From contig JAJDJJ010000009.1 of NCBI GenBank assembly GCA_030267125.1, positions 1-46,224 on the forward strand: 46,224 nucleotides of DNA. The letters run 5' to 3'. A program made the position numbers and the translations under genes. The DNA is from Bacteroidales bacterium OttesenSCG-928-B11 (GTDB lineage Bacteria; Bacteroidota; Bacteroidia; Bacteroidales; WCHB1-69). The notes under the pieces were generated by a model. That model made no database searches and had not been told where the DNA came from. It saw only the letters and a list, made by a program, of their open reading frames with translations. Shown one piece after another: positions 34,535-43,691 of this stretch. The stretch's first letter is position 1, and the number at the start of each line of letters is the position of its first letter.

Positions 34535-35362
34535 ATGATAATGAAAACAATATTTAATAATATTCCCCACTGGATTATTTATCATTCAAAACGTGGCAAA
34601 TTAACGTTTTCGAGACGTGAACTCGTTGCAGATTTTCCCCAACTGTCGGAACAAACTATAAAAAACAACTTAAACTTATTGATAAAAAAGGGAGAAATAT
34701 TTCCTGTTTTTAGGGGTTTCTACTCTGTAATTCCTATCGGCTATGCCCTTATAGGTATTGTGCCCCCCGAATTTTATATTGACGATTTAATGAAATATCT
34801 CAATCGCCCCTATTATGTCAGCCTGTTAAATGCTGCAGCACTTTATGGCGCTGCACATCAAAAGCCTCAGGTATTTTCTGTAATTACAACGTTGCCTACA
34901 TTGAGAAATACAACAAAGGGAAACACTCAAATTAATTTTATTTCTACCCGTAAAGATATTCCAAAAGAATGGCTCAAATCATTCAGAGGGGAAAATGGCG
35001 ATTTTTATGTTTCAAAACCAGAATTAACTGCAGCCGATTTAATTACCTTTCAAAAAGAAATTGGCGGACTAAATCGAGCTTGTACTGTGCTTTATGAACT
35101 TATGGAAATTGTAAGATTTGGTAAATTAGATAAATCCTTTTTTGATTATGTTCCTACCTCTACAATTCAGCGACTGGGTTATTTACTTGAGAATGAATTA
35201 GAACAAGTAAAACAAGCTGATATTTTATTTGCTAAAGCACAAACGCATAATTGTAAATTTCAAAAAATCCCTTTAAAGTATAGCAAGCCTACGATTGATT
35301 GTGGAACAAATAAAAAATGGAAAATTATTATTAACGAAGATATTGAAATTGATAATTTATGA
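34535..35362 (+). CDS. abiEi: AbiEi-family antitoxin / transcriptional regulator
   Basis: 275 residues from the ATG at 34535 (or 273 from 34541); the track start is a TTG inside the -7 box and is rejected. N-terminal winged helix-turn-helix (FSRRELVADFPQLSEQTIKNNLNLLIKKGEI, about 22-52) with the FRGFYSVIP wing, then the AbiEi core (PYYVSLLNAAALYGAAHQKPQVFSVI). AbiEi counteracts the AbiEii nucleotidyltransferase toxin and represses the operon. It overlaps the toxin gene by an ATGA junction. The codons are much more AT-rich than in neighbours, which suggests recent acquisition. Confidence 0.88.
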   Translation: MIMKTIFNNIPHWIIYHSKRGKLTFSRRELVADFPQLSEQTIKNNLNLLIKKGEIFPVFRGFYSVIPIGYALIGIVPPEFYIDDLMKYLNRPYYVSLLNAAALYGAAHQKPQVFSVITTLPTLRNTTKGNTQINFISTRKDIPKEWLKSFRGENGDFYVSKPELTAADLITFQKEIGGLNRACTVLYELMEIVRFGKLDKSFFDYVPTSTIQRLGYLLENELEQVKQADILFAKAQTHNCKFQKIPLKYSKPTIDCGTNKKWKIIINEDIEIDNL

Positions 35363-36147
35363 TACCTGAAAGAGCAATAAAAGAATGGTCGGAATTTCTT
35401 CCATGGAAAATAAAGGAATATGTTGAACAAGACCTTGTGATTTGTCGTGCTTTATGTGCCATATTTAATGATGAATATTTGGCAGAACATTTAGCATTTC
35501 GCGGTGGGACAACACTTAATAAATTATATTTGAATCCACAACCGCGATATTCGGAAGACATTGATTTAGTACAAATCAATGCAGAGCCAATCAAGAAAAC
35601 AATGGAAAGAATACGTAATGTATTGGAATTTCTTGGGAAACCTGTAGTTAAACAAAAACTCCACAATAATACTTTGATTTTTCGTTTTTACTCTGAAATT
35701 CCTCCTATAATTCCAATTCGACTAAAAGTTGAAATCAATACTCGTGAGCATTTTAATGTTTTAGGACTGATACATTATGATTTTCACGTAAACAATCAAT
35801 GGTTTTCAGGAAATTGTAAAGTAACAACATACCAATTGGAAGAATTACTCGGAACAAAACTTCGAGCATTGTATCAACGCCGCAAAGGACGCGATTTGTT
35901 TGATTTATGGAAAGCAATGACTACGCAAAGAGTCGATATAGGGAAAATTATCCATTGTTATCGTGAATATATTGATTTTGCGGTTGATAGCCCACCTACT
36001 CAAAAAGAATATTTGTTAAATATGGAACAAAAAATCAAAGACGAAGAATTTTTAGGTGATATCGAAATGTTATTACGTCCAAATGAAGAATACAATCCAC
36101 AAGAAGCGTGGGAGTTTGTAAAAAAAGAATTGATTGAAAAATTGTGA
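35359..36147 (+). CDS. abiEii: AbiEii-family nucleotidyltransferase toxin
   Basis: 262 residues. The nucleotidyltransferase motif is AFRGGTTLNKLYLNPQPRYSEDIDL (about 46-69; G-G-T with catalytic DID), then the conserved GTKLRALYQRRKGRDLFDLW region (about 165-185) typical of AbiEii/AbiGii. Related toxins stop growth after phage attack, in some cases by modifying tRNA. It is translationally coupled to the antitoxin gene. AT-rich composition like its partner. DUF2264 follows after 23 bases and might be read from the same promoter. Confidence 0.9.
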   Translation: MIPERAIKEWSEFLPWKIKEYVEQDLVICRALCAIFNDEYLAEHLAFRGGTTLNKLYLNPQPRYSEDIDLVQINAEPIKKTMERIRNVLEFLGKPVVKQKLHNNTLIFRFYSEIPPIIPIRLKVEINTREHFNVLGLIHYDFHVNNQWFSGNCKVTTYQLEELLGTKLRALYQRRKGRDLFDLWKAMTTQRVDIGKIIHCYREYIDFAVDSPPTQKEYLLNMEQKIKDEEFLGDIEMLLRPNEEYNPQEAWEFVKKELIEKL

Positions 36148-36170
36148 TTATGTAATTAATATCGGAAAAA

Positions 36171-37385
36171 ATGAAATTAACAATTACCCTCTCCCTATTG
36201 ATCACCCTTTTTTCAATTTTCAGTTGTAAAGAGGTGAAATCTCAAAACTCAGATCGCCAGTTTTGGATAGAGACCATGCTTCAGGTTGCCGATCCGGTAT
36301 TGAAAAACCTGAGTGAAGGCACACTGAAACAGAATATGCCGTTTGAATCACTGTCTATAGACTCTAACCGGCGGAAAGTTTCCTACTTAGAGGCCACCGG
36401 TCGTTTGATTTGCGGTATGGCTCCCTGGTTGGAATTGGGCGCGGATGAAACCGAAGAGGGTGCATTGCGGGCCAAATATATCGACTTGACAGTCAGGTCG
36501 ATCACTCATGCTGTAGATCCCGATTCTCCCGATTATCTCACTTTCGGATTGTTAGCCATCCACCAGCCGTTAGTTGACGCGGCATTTCTGGCACAGGGTT
36601 TATTGCGAGCACCAACGCAACTTTGGGGAAACCTGTCGCCACAAACCCAAGAGCAGGTAATCACCGAACTACGACGTTCCCGCGAGATTAAAGCATGGAA
36701 TAACAATTGGTTACTCTTCGCCTCAATGGTGGAAGCTGCTTTGTTGGAATTTTCAGGAGAGTATGATTCGGCACGCCTCTATTATGGTGTTGATAAATTT
36801 AAAAATGAATGGTACAAGGGGGATGGATGGTATGGCGACGGGCCGAATCTGAAGATCGACTACTATAATAGTTTCGTCATTCATCCCATGCTAACCGACA
36901 TTTTGAAAGTTATGCGAAAACACCAGCTTCCCGGATATGATTTTTTAGAGACACAGATCGAAAGACATGCTCGCTATGCGGCTCAGCTGGAGCGTTTTAT
37001 CTCTCCCGAAGGAACATATCCCGTTGTAGGACGTTCGATTGTTTACCGTTTTGGGGCCTTCCATGCGTTGTCACAAGCGGCATTATTGGAGATTTTGCCG
37101 CCGGCCTTGGCACCGGAACAAGTGCGTTGCGCCCTGACGTCCGTTATTCGTCGGCAGATGGAATCTCCCCGCAATTTTGATCCTGACGGCTGGTTGCGGG
37201 TTGGCTTCACCGGCGAGCAGATCAACATGTCGGAAAGCTATATCAATACCGGAAGTTTATACTTATGTGCTACCGTTTTCCTTCCGTTGGGACTGCCGCC
37301 TACGCATCCTTTCTGGGTAAATCCAGGCAAGGATTGGAGTAGCAAAAAAGCATGGAATGGAGAAGATATTGGGAGGGATCGTTGA
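36171..37385 (+). CDS. DUF2264-family lipoprotein
   Basis: 404 residues: lipoprotein signal (lipobox SIFSC) and a DUF2264 domain over most of the length (RQFWIETMLQVADPVLKNLSEG, LEATGRLICGMAPWLELG, WNNNWLLFASMVEAALLEF, GWYGDGPNLKIDYYNSFV, GTYPVVGRSIVYRFGAF). The family has an (alpha/alpha)-barrel look and is frequent in polysaccharide utilization loci; a lyase or hydrolase activity is suspected, not shown. It belongs with the GH88 gene at 33289, from which the AbiE module separates it. Confidence 0.87.
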   Translation: MKLTITLSLLITLFSIFSCKEVKSQNSDRQFWIETMLQVADPVLKNLSEGTLKQNMPFESLSIDSNRRKVSYLEATGRLICGMAPWLELGADETEEGALRAKYIDLTVRSITHAVDPDSPDYLTFGLLAIHQPLVDAAFLAQGLLRAPTQLWGNLSPQTQEQVITELRRSREIKAWNNNWLLFASMVEAALLEFSGEYDSARLYYGVDKFKNEWYKGDGWYGDGPNLKIDYYNSFVIHPMLTDILKVMRKHQLPGYDFLETQIERHARYAAQLERFISPEGTYPVVGRSIVYRFGAFHALSQAALLEILPPALAPEQVRCALTSVIRRQMESPRNFDPDGWLRVGFTGEQINMSESYINTGSLYLCATVFLPLGLPPTHPFWVNPGKDWSSKKAWNGEDIGRDR

Positions 37386-37473
37386 GAATTTTCTATAAAA
37401 GAATTTTTTATGCATTTGCTGTGTTTGCCTTTTCCCCATGCTCTTGGATCACCTTTCGTTCATCTCTTTTCCG

Positions 37474-37481
37474 TACTTTTG
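37474..37481 (+). promoter_or_regulatory. -7 element before the polyprenyl synthetase operon
   Basis: TACTTTTG, 26 bases upstream of the ATG at 37508; predicted leader about 20 bases. Likely drives the polyprenyl synthetase-mrdA-rodA(-cinA) run. Confidence 0.6.
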
Positions 37482-37507
37482 CAAACCATTTTAAAACCTA
37501 AAATTTC

Positions 37508-38464
37508 ATGAATTTAGAAGACATTTTTTTAGCATCTACACACGGGAAAGAGCCCAAACAATTATATCAACCTATTGAGTATGTGATTATGCAACCGGGA
37601 AAACGAGTGCGTCCGCGCTTAGTACAGCTGAGCGCCGAGCTTTTTGATGGGGATCCCACTTGCGCGCTATACATTGGGGCGGCTTTCGAAATGCTCCATA
37701 ACTTCACCCTCATCCATGACGACATCATGGACAAAGCACCCATCCGTCGCGGAAAAGAGACTGTCTATAAAAAATGGAACAGCAATATCGCCATCTTGTC
37801 CGGTGACGCATTGGCTAACATGGCGTTGCAACAAATTCTCAACGCCGATATGGAGTGCGAAGCTCGCTTCAAAGTGATTGACATTTTCATAAAAACTTCG
37901 TTGGAAGTGTGCGAAGGGCAACAATATGACCTTAACTTTGAAACTTCCGACCACGTCACAATCGAGGAGTATCTGAAGATGATCCGGCTGAAAACCGCGG
38001 TGATGCTGGCCGGTTGTTTAAAAGCCGGCGCCATTCTTTCGGGCGCATCCGCTGAAGATCAAGAAACAATCTACAAATTCGGCATCGACCTCGGCATCGC
38101 ATTCCAGCTGAAAGACGATTTGCTGGATCTCTATGCCGATCATGAGGTTTTCGGCAAGAAAAAGGGAATGGATATTCAAGATAATAAAAAGACATACCTC
38201 TATTTGCAAGCATTGGAAGATGCCTCACCGGAACAACACAAAGAATTAAAAACGCTTTTTGCCTCCGATTCCGGGAACTTCAACGAGAAACTTTCCCGCG
38301 TGATGGCTATCTATGAATCGTTACGAATCAAAGAGAAAATAGAGGCGGTTGCGGATGGCTATATCGAAAACGCATTATCCACATTAGAGGCGATCAATCT
38401 ACCCTCTTCTAAAAAAGAAAACTTGAAAGAGATGACATTGCAACTTTGCAAAAGGACAAAATAA
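37508..38464 (+). CDS. Polyprenyl diphosphate synthase
   Basis: 318 residues, all-helical prenyltransferase. First aspartate-rich motif HDDIMDKAPIRRG (about 70-82), second LKDDLLDLYAD (about 202-212). GKRVRPRLVQLS is the N-terminal substrate site. It condenses isopentenyl diphosphate with allylic primers, making precursors for quinones or lipid carriers. Exact chain length cannot be fixed by eye. It ends two bases before mrdA, so it is in the same operon as cell-elongation genes. Confidence 0.92.
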   Translation: MNLEDIFLASTHGKEPKQLYQPIEYVIMQPGKRVRPRLVQLSAELFDGDPTCALYIGAAFEMLHNFTLIHDDIMDKAPIRRGKETVYKKWNSNIAILSGDALANMALQQILNADMECEARFKVIDIFIKTSLEVCEGQQYDLNFETSDHVTIEEYLKMIRLKTAVMLAGCLKAGAILSGASAEDQETIYKFGIDLGIAFQLKDDLLDLYADHEVFGKKKGMDIQDNKKTYLYLQALEDASPEQHKELKTLFASDSGNFNEKLSRVMAIYESLRIKEKIEAVADGYIENALSTLEAINLPSSKKENLKEMTLQLCKRTK

Positions 38465-38465
38465 G

Positions 38466-40271
38466 ATGCCCGAATTGCTTAATAAACGAATATATATTAT
38501 CTTCGGCATCATGCTGGTCTTTGCGGTAATCTATATTGTCCGTCTTTTTTCATTACAAGTAACCGATGATTTTTACAAACGTTCGGCCGATGAGAATGCG
38601 TTACGCTACATCACCGAACATCCCGTCAGGGGACTGATTTATGATCGGAACGATTCGCTGTTAGTCTATAACGAACCCGTTTACGACTTGATGGTTGTGC
38701 CCCATGAGTTACGTGAATTCGATACTGCCGACATGTGCCGTTTGTTAGAAATCGACAAGGAAACATTGCTCAAGCGAATCGAAAGAGCCCGAAGTTATTC
38801 ACCCCGATTGCCGAGCACATTCGAACAGCAGATGTCGAAAGAGGATTTCGCTTATTTGCAGGAAAAACTATACCAATTCCCCGGATTTTTCGTACAAAGC
38901 CGAACGTTGCGCTACTATCCCGAGCCAATCGCAGCGCACGTGCTCGGCTATGTGGGCGAGGTAAACAATGATGTCTTGGAAAATGACGCATACTACCAAT
39001 TGGGAGATTACATCGGGATCAGCGGTATTGAAAAGACTTACGAACCGGAGCTGCGCGGCGTGAAAGGGAAACGGATCGTGTTGGTGGATGTGCACAACCG
39101 GGAAAAGGGACGTTATCGCAACGGCGAAGAAGATGTGATGGCGATTCCCGGACAGCCTCTCTGGAGCACGCTAGATCTTAGCCTTCAAAAATACGGAGAG
39201 GAATTGATGCGTAACAAACGGGGCAGCATCGTAGCTATTGAACCCTCCACCGGTGAGATCCTCTGCATTGTTTCCAGCCCGGGATACGACCCGAATCTGT
39301 TAGTTGGGAAAAACCGCAGTAGGAATTATGCCAATCTGATAAACGACAATGTCAATAAACCGATATATAACAGAGCTCTGCAGGCGATGTATCCGCCCGG
39401 TTCCACTTTCAAGTTGATCAATGGATTGATTGCACAACAAGAGGGGGTTTTGGATCAGAACACGGTTTACCCTTGCCCCGGTGGCTACCAAATTGGCAGC
39501 CACACCATTGGTTGCCACCACGGCGGTGCCACTAATTTAGTATCGGCAGTGCAAGTCTCTTGTAACACCTATTTCTGCAAAGCTTTCTATAATATCATCT
39601 CCAACAAGAAGAAATACCCGACCATACAGGAGGGCTATCAGGCTTGGAAAGATCATGTGAACCGGATGGGCTTCGGCGTAACATTCGACACCGATTTACC
39701 CTTTGAGAACAAAGGGATCATCCCGTCGGTGGATTATTTCGATCGTATTTACCATGGACGATGGAATGGTAACTCTGTGGTTTCCATGGGAATCGGGCAG
39801 GGAGAAGCAGCCACCACGCCGTTGCAGATGGCCAACTCGATAGCCATCATTGCCAATCGCGGCTATTATATCAAACCGCACATCATTAAGGCGATCGGAT
39901 CAAAAGACATACCTAACGACCGTTTCAACGACGTAATTGAATCAGGTATTAACGAAGCGCATTTTGACCCGATCATCCGGGGCATGGTTGCCGCGGTAGA
40001 GGCAGGAACCGGTAGACAGGCAATCATCCCTGGCATCAAAGTGGCCGGCAAAACGGGAACGGCACAGAACCCGCACGGCAAAGACCATTCGGTTTTCGTT
40101 TGTTTCGCCCCTGCAGAAGATCCGAAAATTGCGATTTTCGTTTTGGTTGAAAACGGCGGGTGGGGCGGTTCCGTAGCGGCACCCATAGCCAGCCTCGTCG
40201 TAGAAAAATACCTCAAAGGTGAAATCGGTCGTACAGACCTCGAAAAAAGAATCTTGGAGTTGAAACCGTAA
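38466..40271 (+). CDS. mrdA: Penicillin-binding protein 2 (elongation transpeptidase)
   Basis: 601 residues: N-terminal membrane anchor (about 8-28), dimerisation/pedestal domain, then a transpeptidase domain with serine nucleophile in PPGSTFKL (about S313), SCN (about 364) and KTGTAQ (about 527). It crosslinks peptidoglycan during cell elongation at the outer face of the inner membrane and pairs with RodA. rodA follows after three bases. mreBCD, often upstream of this pair in Bacteroidota, is replaced here by the polyprenyl synthase gene. Confidence 0.95.
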   Translation: MPELLNKRIYIIFGIMLVFAVIYIVRLFSLQVTDDFYKRSADENALRYITEHPVRGLIYDRNDSLLVYNEPVYDLMVVPHELREFDTADMCRLLEIDKETLLKRIERARSYSPRLPSTFEQQMSKEDFAYLQEKLYQFPGFFVQSRTLRYYPEPIAAHVLGYVGEVNNDVLENDAYYQLGDYIGISGIEKTYEPELRGVKGKRIVLVDVHNREKGRYRNGEEDVMAIPGQPLWSTLDLSLQKYGEELMRNKRGSIVAIEPSTGEILCIVSSPGYDPNLLVGKNRSRNYANLINDNVNKPIYNRALQAMYPPGSTFKLINGLIAQQEGVLDQNTVYPCPGGYQIGSHTIGCHHGGATNLVSAVQVSCNTYFCKAFYNIISNKKKYPTIQEGYQAWKDHVNRMGFGVTFDTDLPFENKGIIPSVDYFDRIYHGRWNGNSVVSMGIGQGEAATTPLQMANSIAIIANRGYYIKPHIIKAIGSKDIPNDRFNDVIESGINEAHFDPIIRGMVAAVEAGTGRQAIIPGIKVAGKTGTAQNPHGKDHSVFVCFAPAEDPKIAIFVLVENGGWGGSVAAPIASLVVEKYLKGEIGRTDLEKRILELKP

Positions 40272-40274
40272 GTT

Positions 40275-41528
40275 ATGTTCATAGAAAACAGACAAAAAAT
40301 ATCAAAGGGCTTCGATGTCCAACTGATCATCCTTTATATCATTTTCGTGATGATCGGCTGGTTTTCGATCTTCTCTTCTTCCTACGATCCCGTTGCGTTT
40401 AATGGTATCTTCAACTTGGACACACCTTATGGCAGGCAGCTGGTTTGGATAGGAACATCTATCCTCATCGCCATCGTCATCCTCTTCCTTGATAGCCGTA
40501 TTTTTCAAAACTACGCCTATCATATCTACTTGACATGCTTGATTTTGCTGATTTTAGTCCTCTTTGTGGGCACCGAGATTTCGGGAGCAAAGGCGTGGAT
40601 TAAGATCGGCCCGTTCAGCTTGCAACCCAGCGAGTTCATGAAAATGGCAACCGCATTGGCATTAGCAAAGTTCCTGAACGAAGGGAAAACCGGATCAGAA
40701 AAACGGAACACATGGTTGCTCTGTTTCGTCATCATCCTGATTCCCGTATTAGTCATCATGCTCCAAAAAGACACTGGATCGGCATTAGTCTATGCTTCTT
40801 TCATTGTGCTTTTTTACCGTGAAGGAATGAGTGGGCGCTTCTTTATCTGGGGCGCATTCATCGCCGTCATTGCCATTGTCACACTGTACCTCAATGAACT
40901 ATACGCTGTCGGATTATTAGTGATCATCTTCTTGATTTACATACTCGCTAATAAAAATGCAAGAAGAAATATTAGGAAACCATTGGTCGTATTAGGCATT
41001 GGTATCGCATTTGTCTTTATGGTCAATGTGATATATGAGAATGTTTTCGAGCCTCATCAAAAACAACGTATCGATTCACTGCTGGGCAAAACATCTGACC
41101 CAAAAGGTATTGACTTCAACCTCAACCAGTCGAAAATCGCCATCGGTTCCGGTGGTTTTGCGGGCAAGGGTTTCTTGAAAGGCACGCAAACTAAATTCAA
41201 CTTCGTGCCTGAACAGAGCACCGACTTTATCTTTTGCAGTATCGGCGAAGAGTGGGGTTTCTTAGGTTCATTAGCGATCGTCTCTCTGTTTGTCTATTTG
41301 GTTTTCCGGATAATCTGGTTGGCAGAGAAACACCGCAACCCCTTCGTCCGTTACTATGGCTACGGCATCGCCGGCATCTTCTTCTTCCACTTCCTCATCA
41401 ATATCGGTATGACGATTGGTTTGGTGCCTATCATCGGTATTCCGTTGCCATTCATCAGTTACGGTGGTTCCTCCCTGTGGGCATTCACAACAATGTTGTT
41501 TGTGTTTATTAATTTGAATGACGCTTGA
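40275..41528 (+). CDS. rodA: RodA, SEDS-family peptidoglycan polymerase
   Basis: 417 residues, about ten membrane segments. SEDS family signature regions: KAWIKIGPFSLQPSEFMK, LQKDTGSALVYASF, GSGGFAGKGFLKGTQTKFNFVPEQSTDFIF and GIPLPFISYGGSSLW. RodA polymerises glycan strands from lipid II with PBP2 as partner. It is followed after 54 bases by cinA, likely still on the same transcript. Confidence 0.96.
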   Translation: MFIENRQKISKGFDVQLIILYIIFVMIGWFSIFSSSYDPVAFNGIFNLDTPYGRQLVWIGTSILIAIVILFLDSRIFQNYAYHIYLTCLILLILVLFVGTEISGAKAWIKIGPFSLQPSEFMKMATALALAKFLNEGKTGSEKRNTWLLCFVIILIPVLVIMLQKDTGSALVYASFIVLFYREGMSGRFFIWGAFIAVIAIVTLYLNELYAVGLLVIIFLIYILANKNARRNIRKPLVVLGIGIAFVFMVNVIYENVFEPHQKQRIDSLLGKTSDPKGIDFNLNQSKIAIGSGGFAGKGFLKGTQTKFNFVPEQSTDFIFCSIGEEWGFLGSLAIVSLFVYLVFRIIWLAEKHRNPFVRYYGYGIAGIFFFHFLINIGMTIGLVPIIGIPLPFISYGGSSLWAFTTMLFVFINLNDA

Positions 41529-41582
41529 TGGATGTTAAGAGCACCTTAAAAGACAGTTAGCTTGAAATCTTAAAATAAAATT

Positions 41583-42824
41583 ATGATAATAATAAATATC
41601 GGTGACGAACTTCTTATTGGTCAGGTAATCAATAGCAACGCCGCTTTTATTGCGGAGAGAATGAACAGTATCGGCATCCCTGTCGAGGAGGCCGTTGTGA
41701 TTAGCGATCAGGAAGAGGCGATGAAGAATAATATACTTGAAGCATTGGGTAAGACTGACTTGGTGTTAGTTACGGGCGGGTTAGGCCCTACGAAGGACGA
41801 TCGCACCAAGAAGGTGCTCTGTGAGATTTTCGGTATGTCGCTAAAAATAGACCAGCCTTCGTTGGATCGGATCACAGCTATGTTTAACCGAAGGGGGATA
41901 ACACTTTCCGAAAATAACCGCTTGCAAGCCGAACTCCCTGATGGTGCGGATATCATCCCTAACGAAAACGGGACAGCACCGGGAATGTGGTTTGAGAAAG
42001 ATGGCAAGGTGTTGGTTTCGATGCCGGGTGTGCCCTTTGAGATGAAAGCGATGATGGGCGACATTCTCCCTAAGATTGTCGAACGTTTCCACCCCGACGC
42101 GGCAATCCTGCATAAAGTGGTACAAACCTCAGGCATCGGTGAAAGTGATCTTTCCGATCTGCTGGAGGATTGGGAAACCGCTTTGCCGAAAGAGATCTCG
42201 CTGGCATACCTGCCTCGTCCGGGCATCGTTCGCTTACGCCTCACCGCAACGGGTAATGACAAAACACTACTCGAAAACTTATTGCAAGATGAGATCAGGA
42301 AATTGAAAAAAATCGCAGGACAATATATTTGGAGTTACGAGGATAACCAATTAGAGGATGAGATCGGAAAACGGTTGACGAAGATGAAGAAGACGTTGAC
42401 GCTGGCCGAGAGTTGCACCGGTGGCTACATCGCCCACCGCATCACTTCCGTTCCAGGCAGTTCCAACTATTTTAAAGGTTCGATCGTGAGTTATTCCAAT
42501 GAGATCAAGCGGAACATACTCAACGTGCGGGAGGCAAATCTAAAGAAACATGGTGCAGTAAGCGAACCGGTAGTTTCCGACATGGCGATCAACAGTATGG
42601 ATCTTTTCGACGCCGATTTCTCTATCGCGGTTTCCGGCATCGCCGGCCCGGATGGTGGAACCGTCGATAAACCCGTTGGTACTGTGTGGATTGCCGTGGC
42701 AACACCCACCCGTTTATACACCGAACAGTTTCATTTTCTTGCCGCCGGCGGCCGCGCAACCATCATCGAAAGAACTGCAGCAGCAGCAATGAGTATGCTA
42801 TTGAAGATCATGATTAATGGTTAG
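41583..42824 (+). CDS. cinA: CinA-family nicotinamide nucleotide amidohydrolase
   Basis: 413 residues, two domains: an N-terminal MoCF-like domain ([38 protein letters not shown]1058 pyrophosphatase) and a C-terminal PncC domain ([45 protein letters not shown] amidohydrolase). It salvages pyridine nucleotides. The 3' end overlaps the convergent nfo gene by 11 bases; that end contains tgattaatggttagt, a word-like repeat also found at 25580. Confidence 0.95.
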   Translation: MIIINIGDELLIGQVINSNAAFIAERMNSIGIPVEEAVVISDQEEAMKNNILEALGKTDLVLVTGGLGPTKDDRTKKVLCEIFGMSLKIDQPSLDRITAMFNRRGITLSENNRLQAELPDGADIIPNENGTAPGMWFEKDGKVLVSMPGVPFEMKAMMGDILPKIVERFHPDAAILHKVVQTSGIGESDLSDLLEDWETALPKEISLAYLPRPGIVRLRLTATGNDKTLLENLLQDEIRKLKKIAGQYIWSYEDNQLEDEIGKRLTKMKKTLTLAESCTGGYIAHRITSVPGSSNYFKGSIVSYSNEIKRNILNVREANLKKHGAVSEPVVSDMAINSMDLFDADFSIAVSGIAGPDGGTVDKPVGTVWIAVATPTRLYTEQFHFLAAGGRATIIERTAAAAMSMLLKIMING

Positions 42825-43659
42825 TCATCGACCTCAACAACTCGATTTCTGATTTCCAAAGGGTTTCATCGGGCGTTTCAAGAATAACCGGCATATCATC
42901 AAAACGATCGTCGTTCATAAAACGTTTGAAGAAATCAAGCCCCAAAAACCCTTTTCCGATACTATCATGACGGTCCACTTTGCTGCCGTATGTTTTTTTA
43001 GTATCATTTAAATGTATGGCTTTCAGATATTTCTTACCAATAATTTCATCAAATTTTTTGAACGTGGCAGCATAACCTTTTTCGGTTTTGATGTCATAGC
43101 CGGCAGAATAGACGTGGCAGGTGTCAATACAAATCCCTATTCTATTTTTATCTTCTACTTTATCAATGATATGCGCCAACTGTTCGAAAAGGAAACCCAC
43201 ATTACTCCCTTGCCCCGCGGTGTTTTCAATCACCGCCGTCACGCCACGGGTTTTGTCCAGCGTGATATTGATGGTTTCCGCAATGCGATCCAGGCATTCA
43301 TCCATCGAAATCGCATTGAGGTGGCTGCCCGGATGAAAATTGAGCATCTGTAGCCCCAGTTGTTCACAACGTTGCATCTCGTCCAAAAATGCCGCCCGCG
43401 ATTTTTCCAGCGCCTCCTTCTCAGGATGCCCCAAATTGATGAGATAGCTGTCGTGGGGCAAGATGTGTGACGCACTTAATCCCAGTTTCTCGCAATGCTC
43501 TTTGAAGGCGGCGATACTCTTTTCGGTGAGCGGAGCCGCTTTCCATTGTCGTTGGTTTTTGGTGAAAAGAGCGAAAGCATTCGCCCCTAATTCAGCAGCA
43601 TTGAGCGGTGCATTCTCCACGCCACCCGCCGCACTTACATGTGGTCCAATAAATTTCAT
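42814..43659 (-). CDS. nfo: Endonuclease IV (AP endonuclease)
   Basis: 281 residues, TIM-barrel AP endonuclease with metal-binding motifs: [10 protein letters not shown] at the start, [37 protein letters not shown] and HLNDTK...[12 protein letters not shown]. It incises abasic sites in base excision repair. Length fits the family. It follows the U32 gene on the minus strand after 32 bases and is likely co-transcribed with it. The convergent overlap with cinA involves the last codons only. Confidence 0.96.
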   Translation of the reverse strand: MKFIGPHVSAAGGVENAPLNAAELGANAFALFTKNQRQWKAAPLTEKSIAAFKEHCEKLGLSASHILPHDSYLINLGHPEKEALEKSRAAFLDEMQRCEQLGLQMLNFHPGSHLNAISMDECLDRIAETINITLDKTRGVTAVIENTAGQGSNVGFLFEQLAHIIDKVEDKNRIGICIDTCHVYSAGYDIKTEKGYAATFKKFDEIIGKKYLKAIHLNDTKKTYGSKVDRHDSIGKGFLGLDFFKRFMNDDRFDDMPVILETPDETLWKSEIELLRSMTNH

Positions 43660-43691
43660 TTGGTTCTATTTTTTACTCAATATTCCATTAA

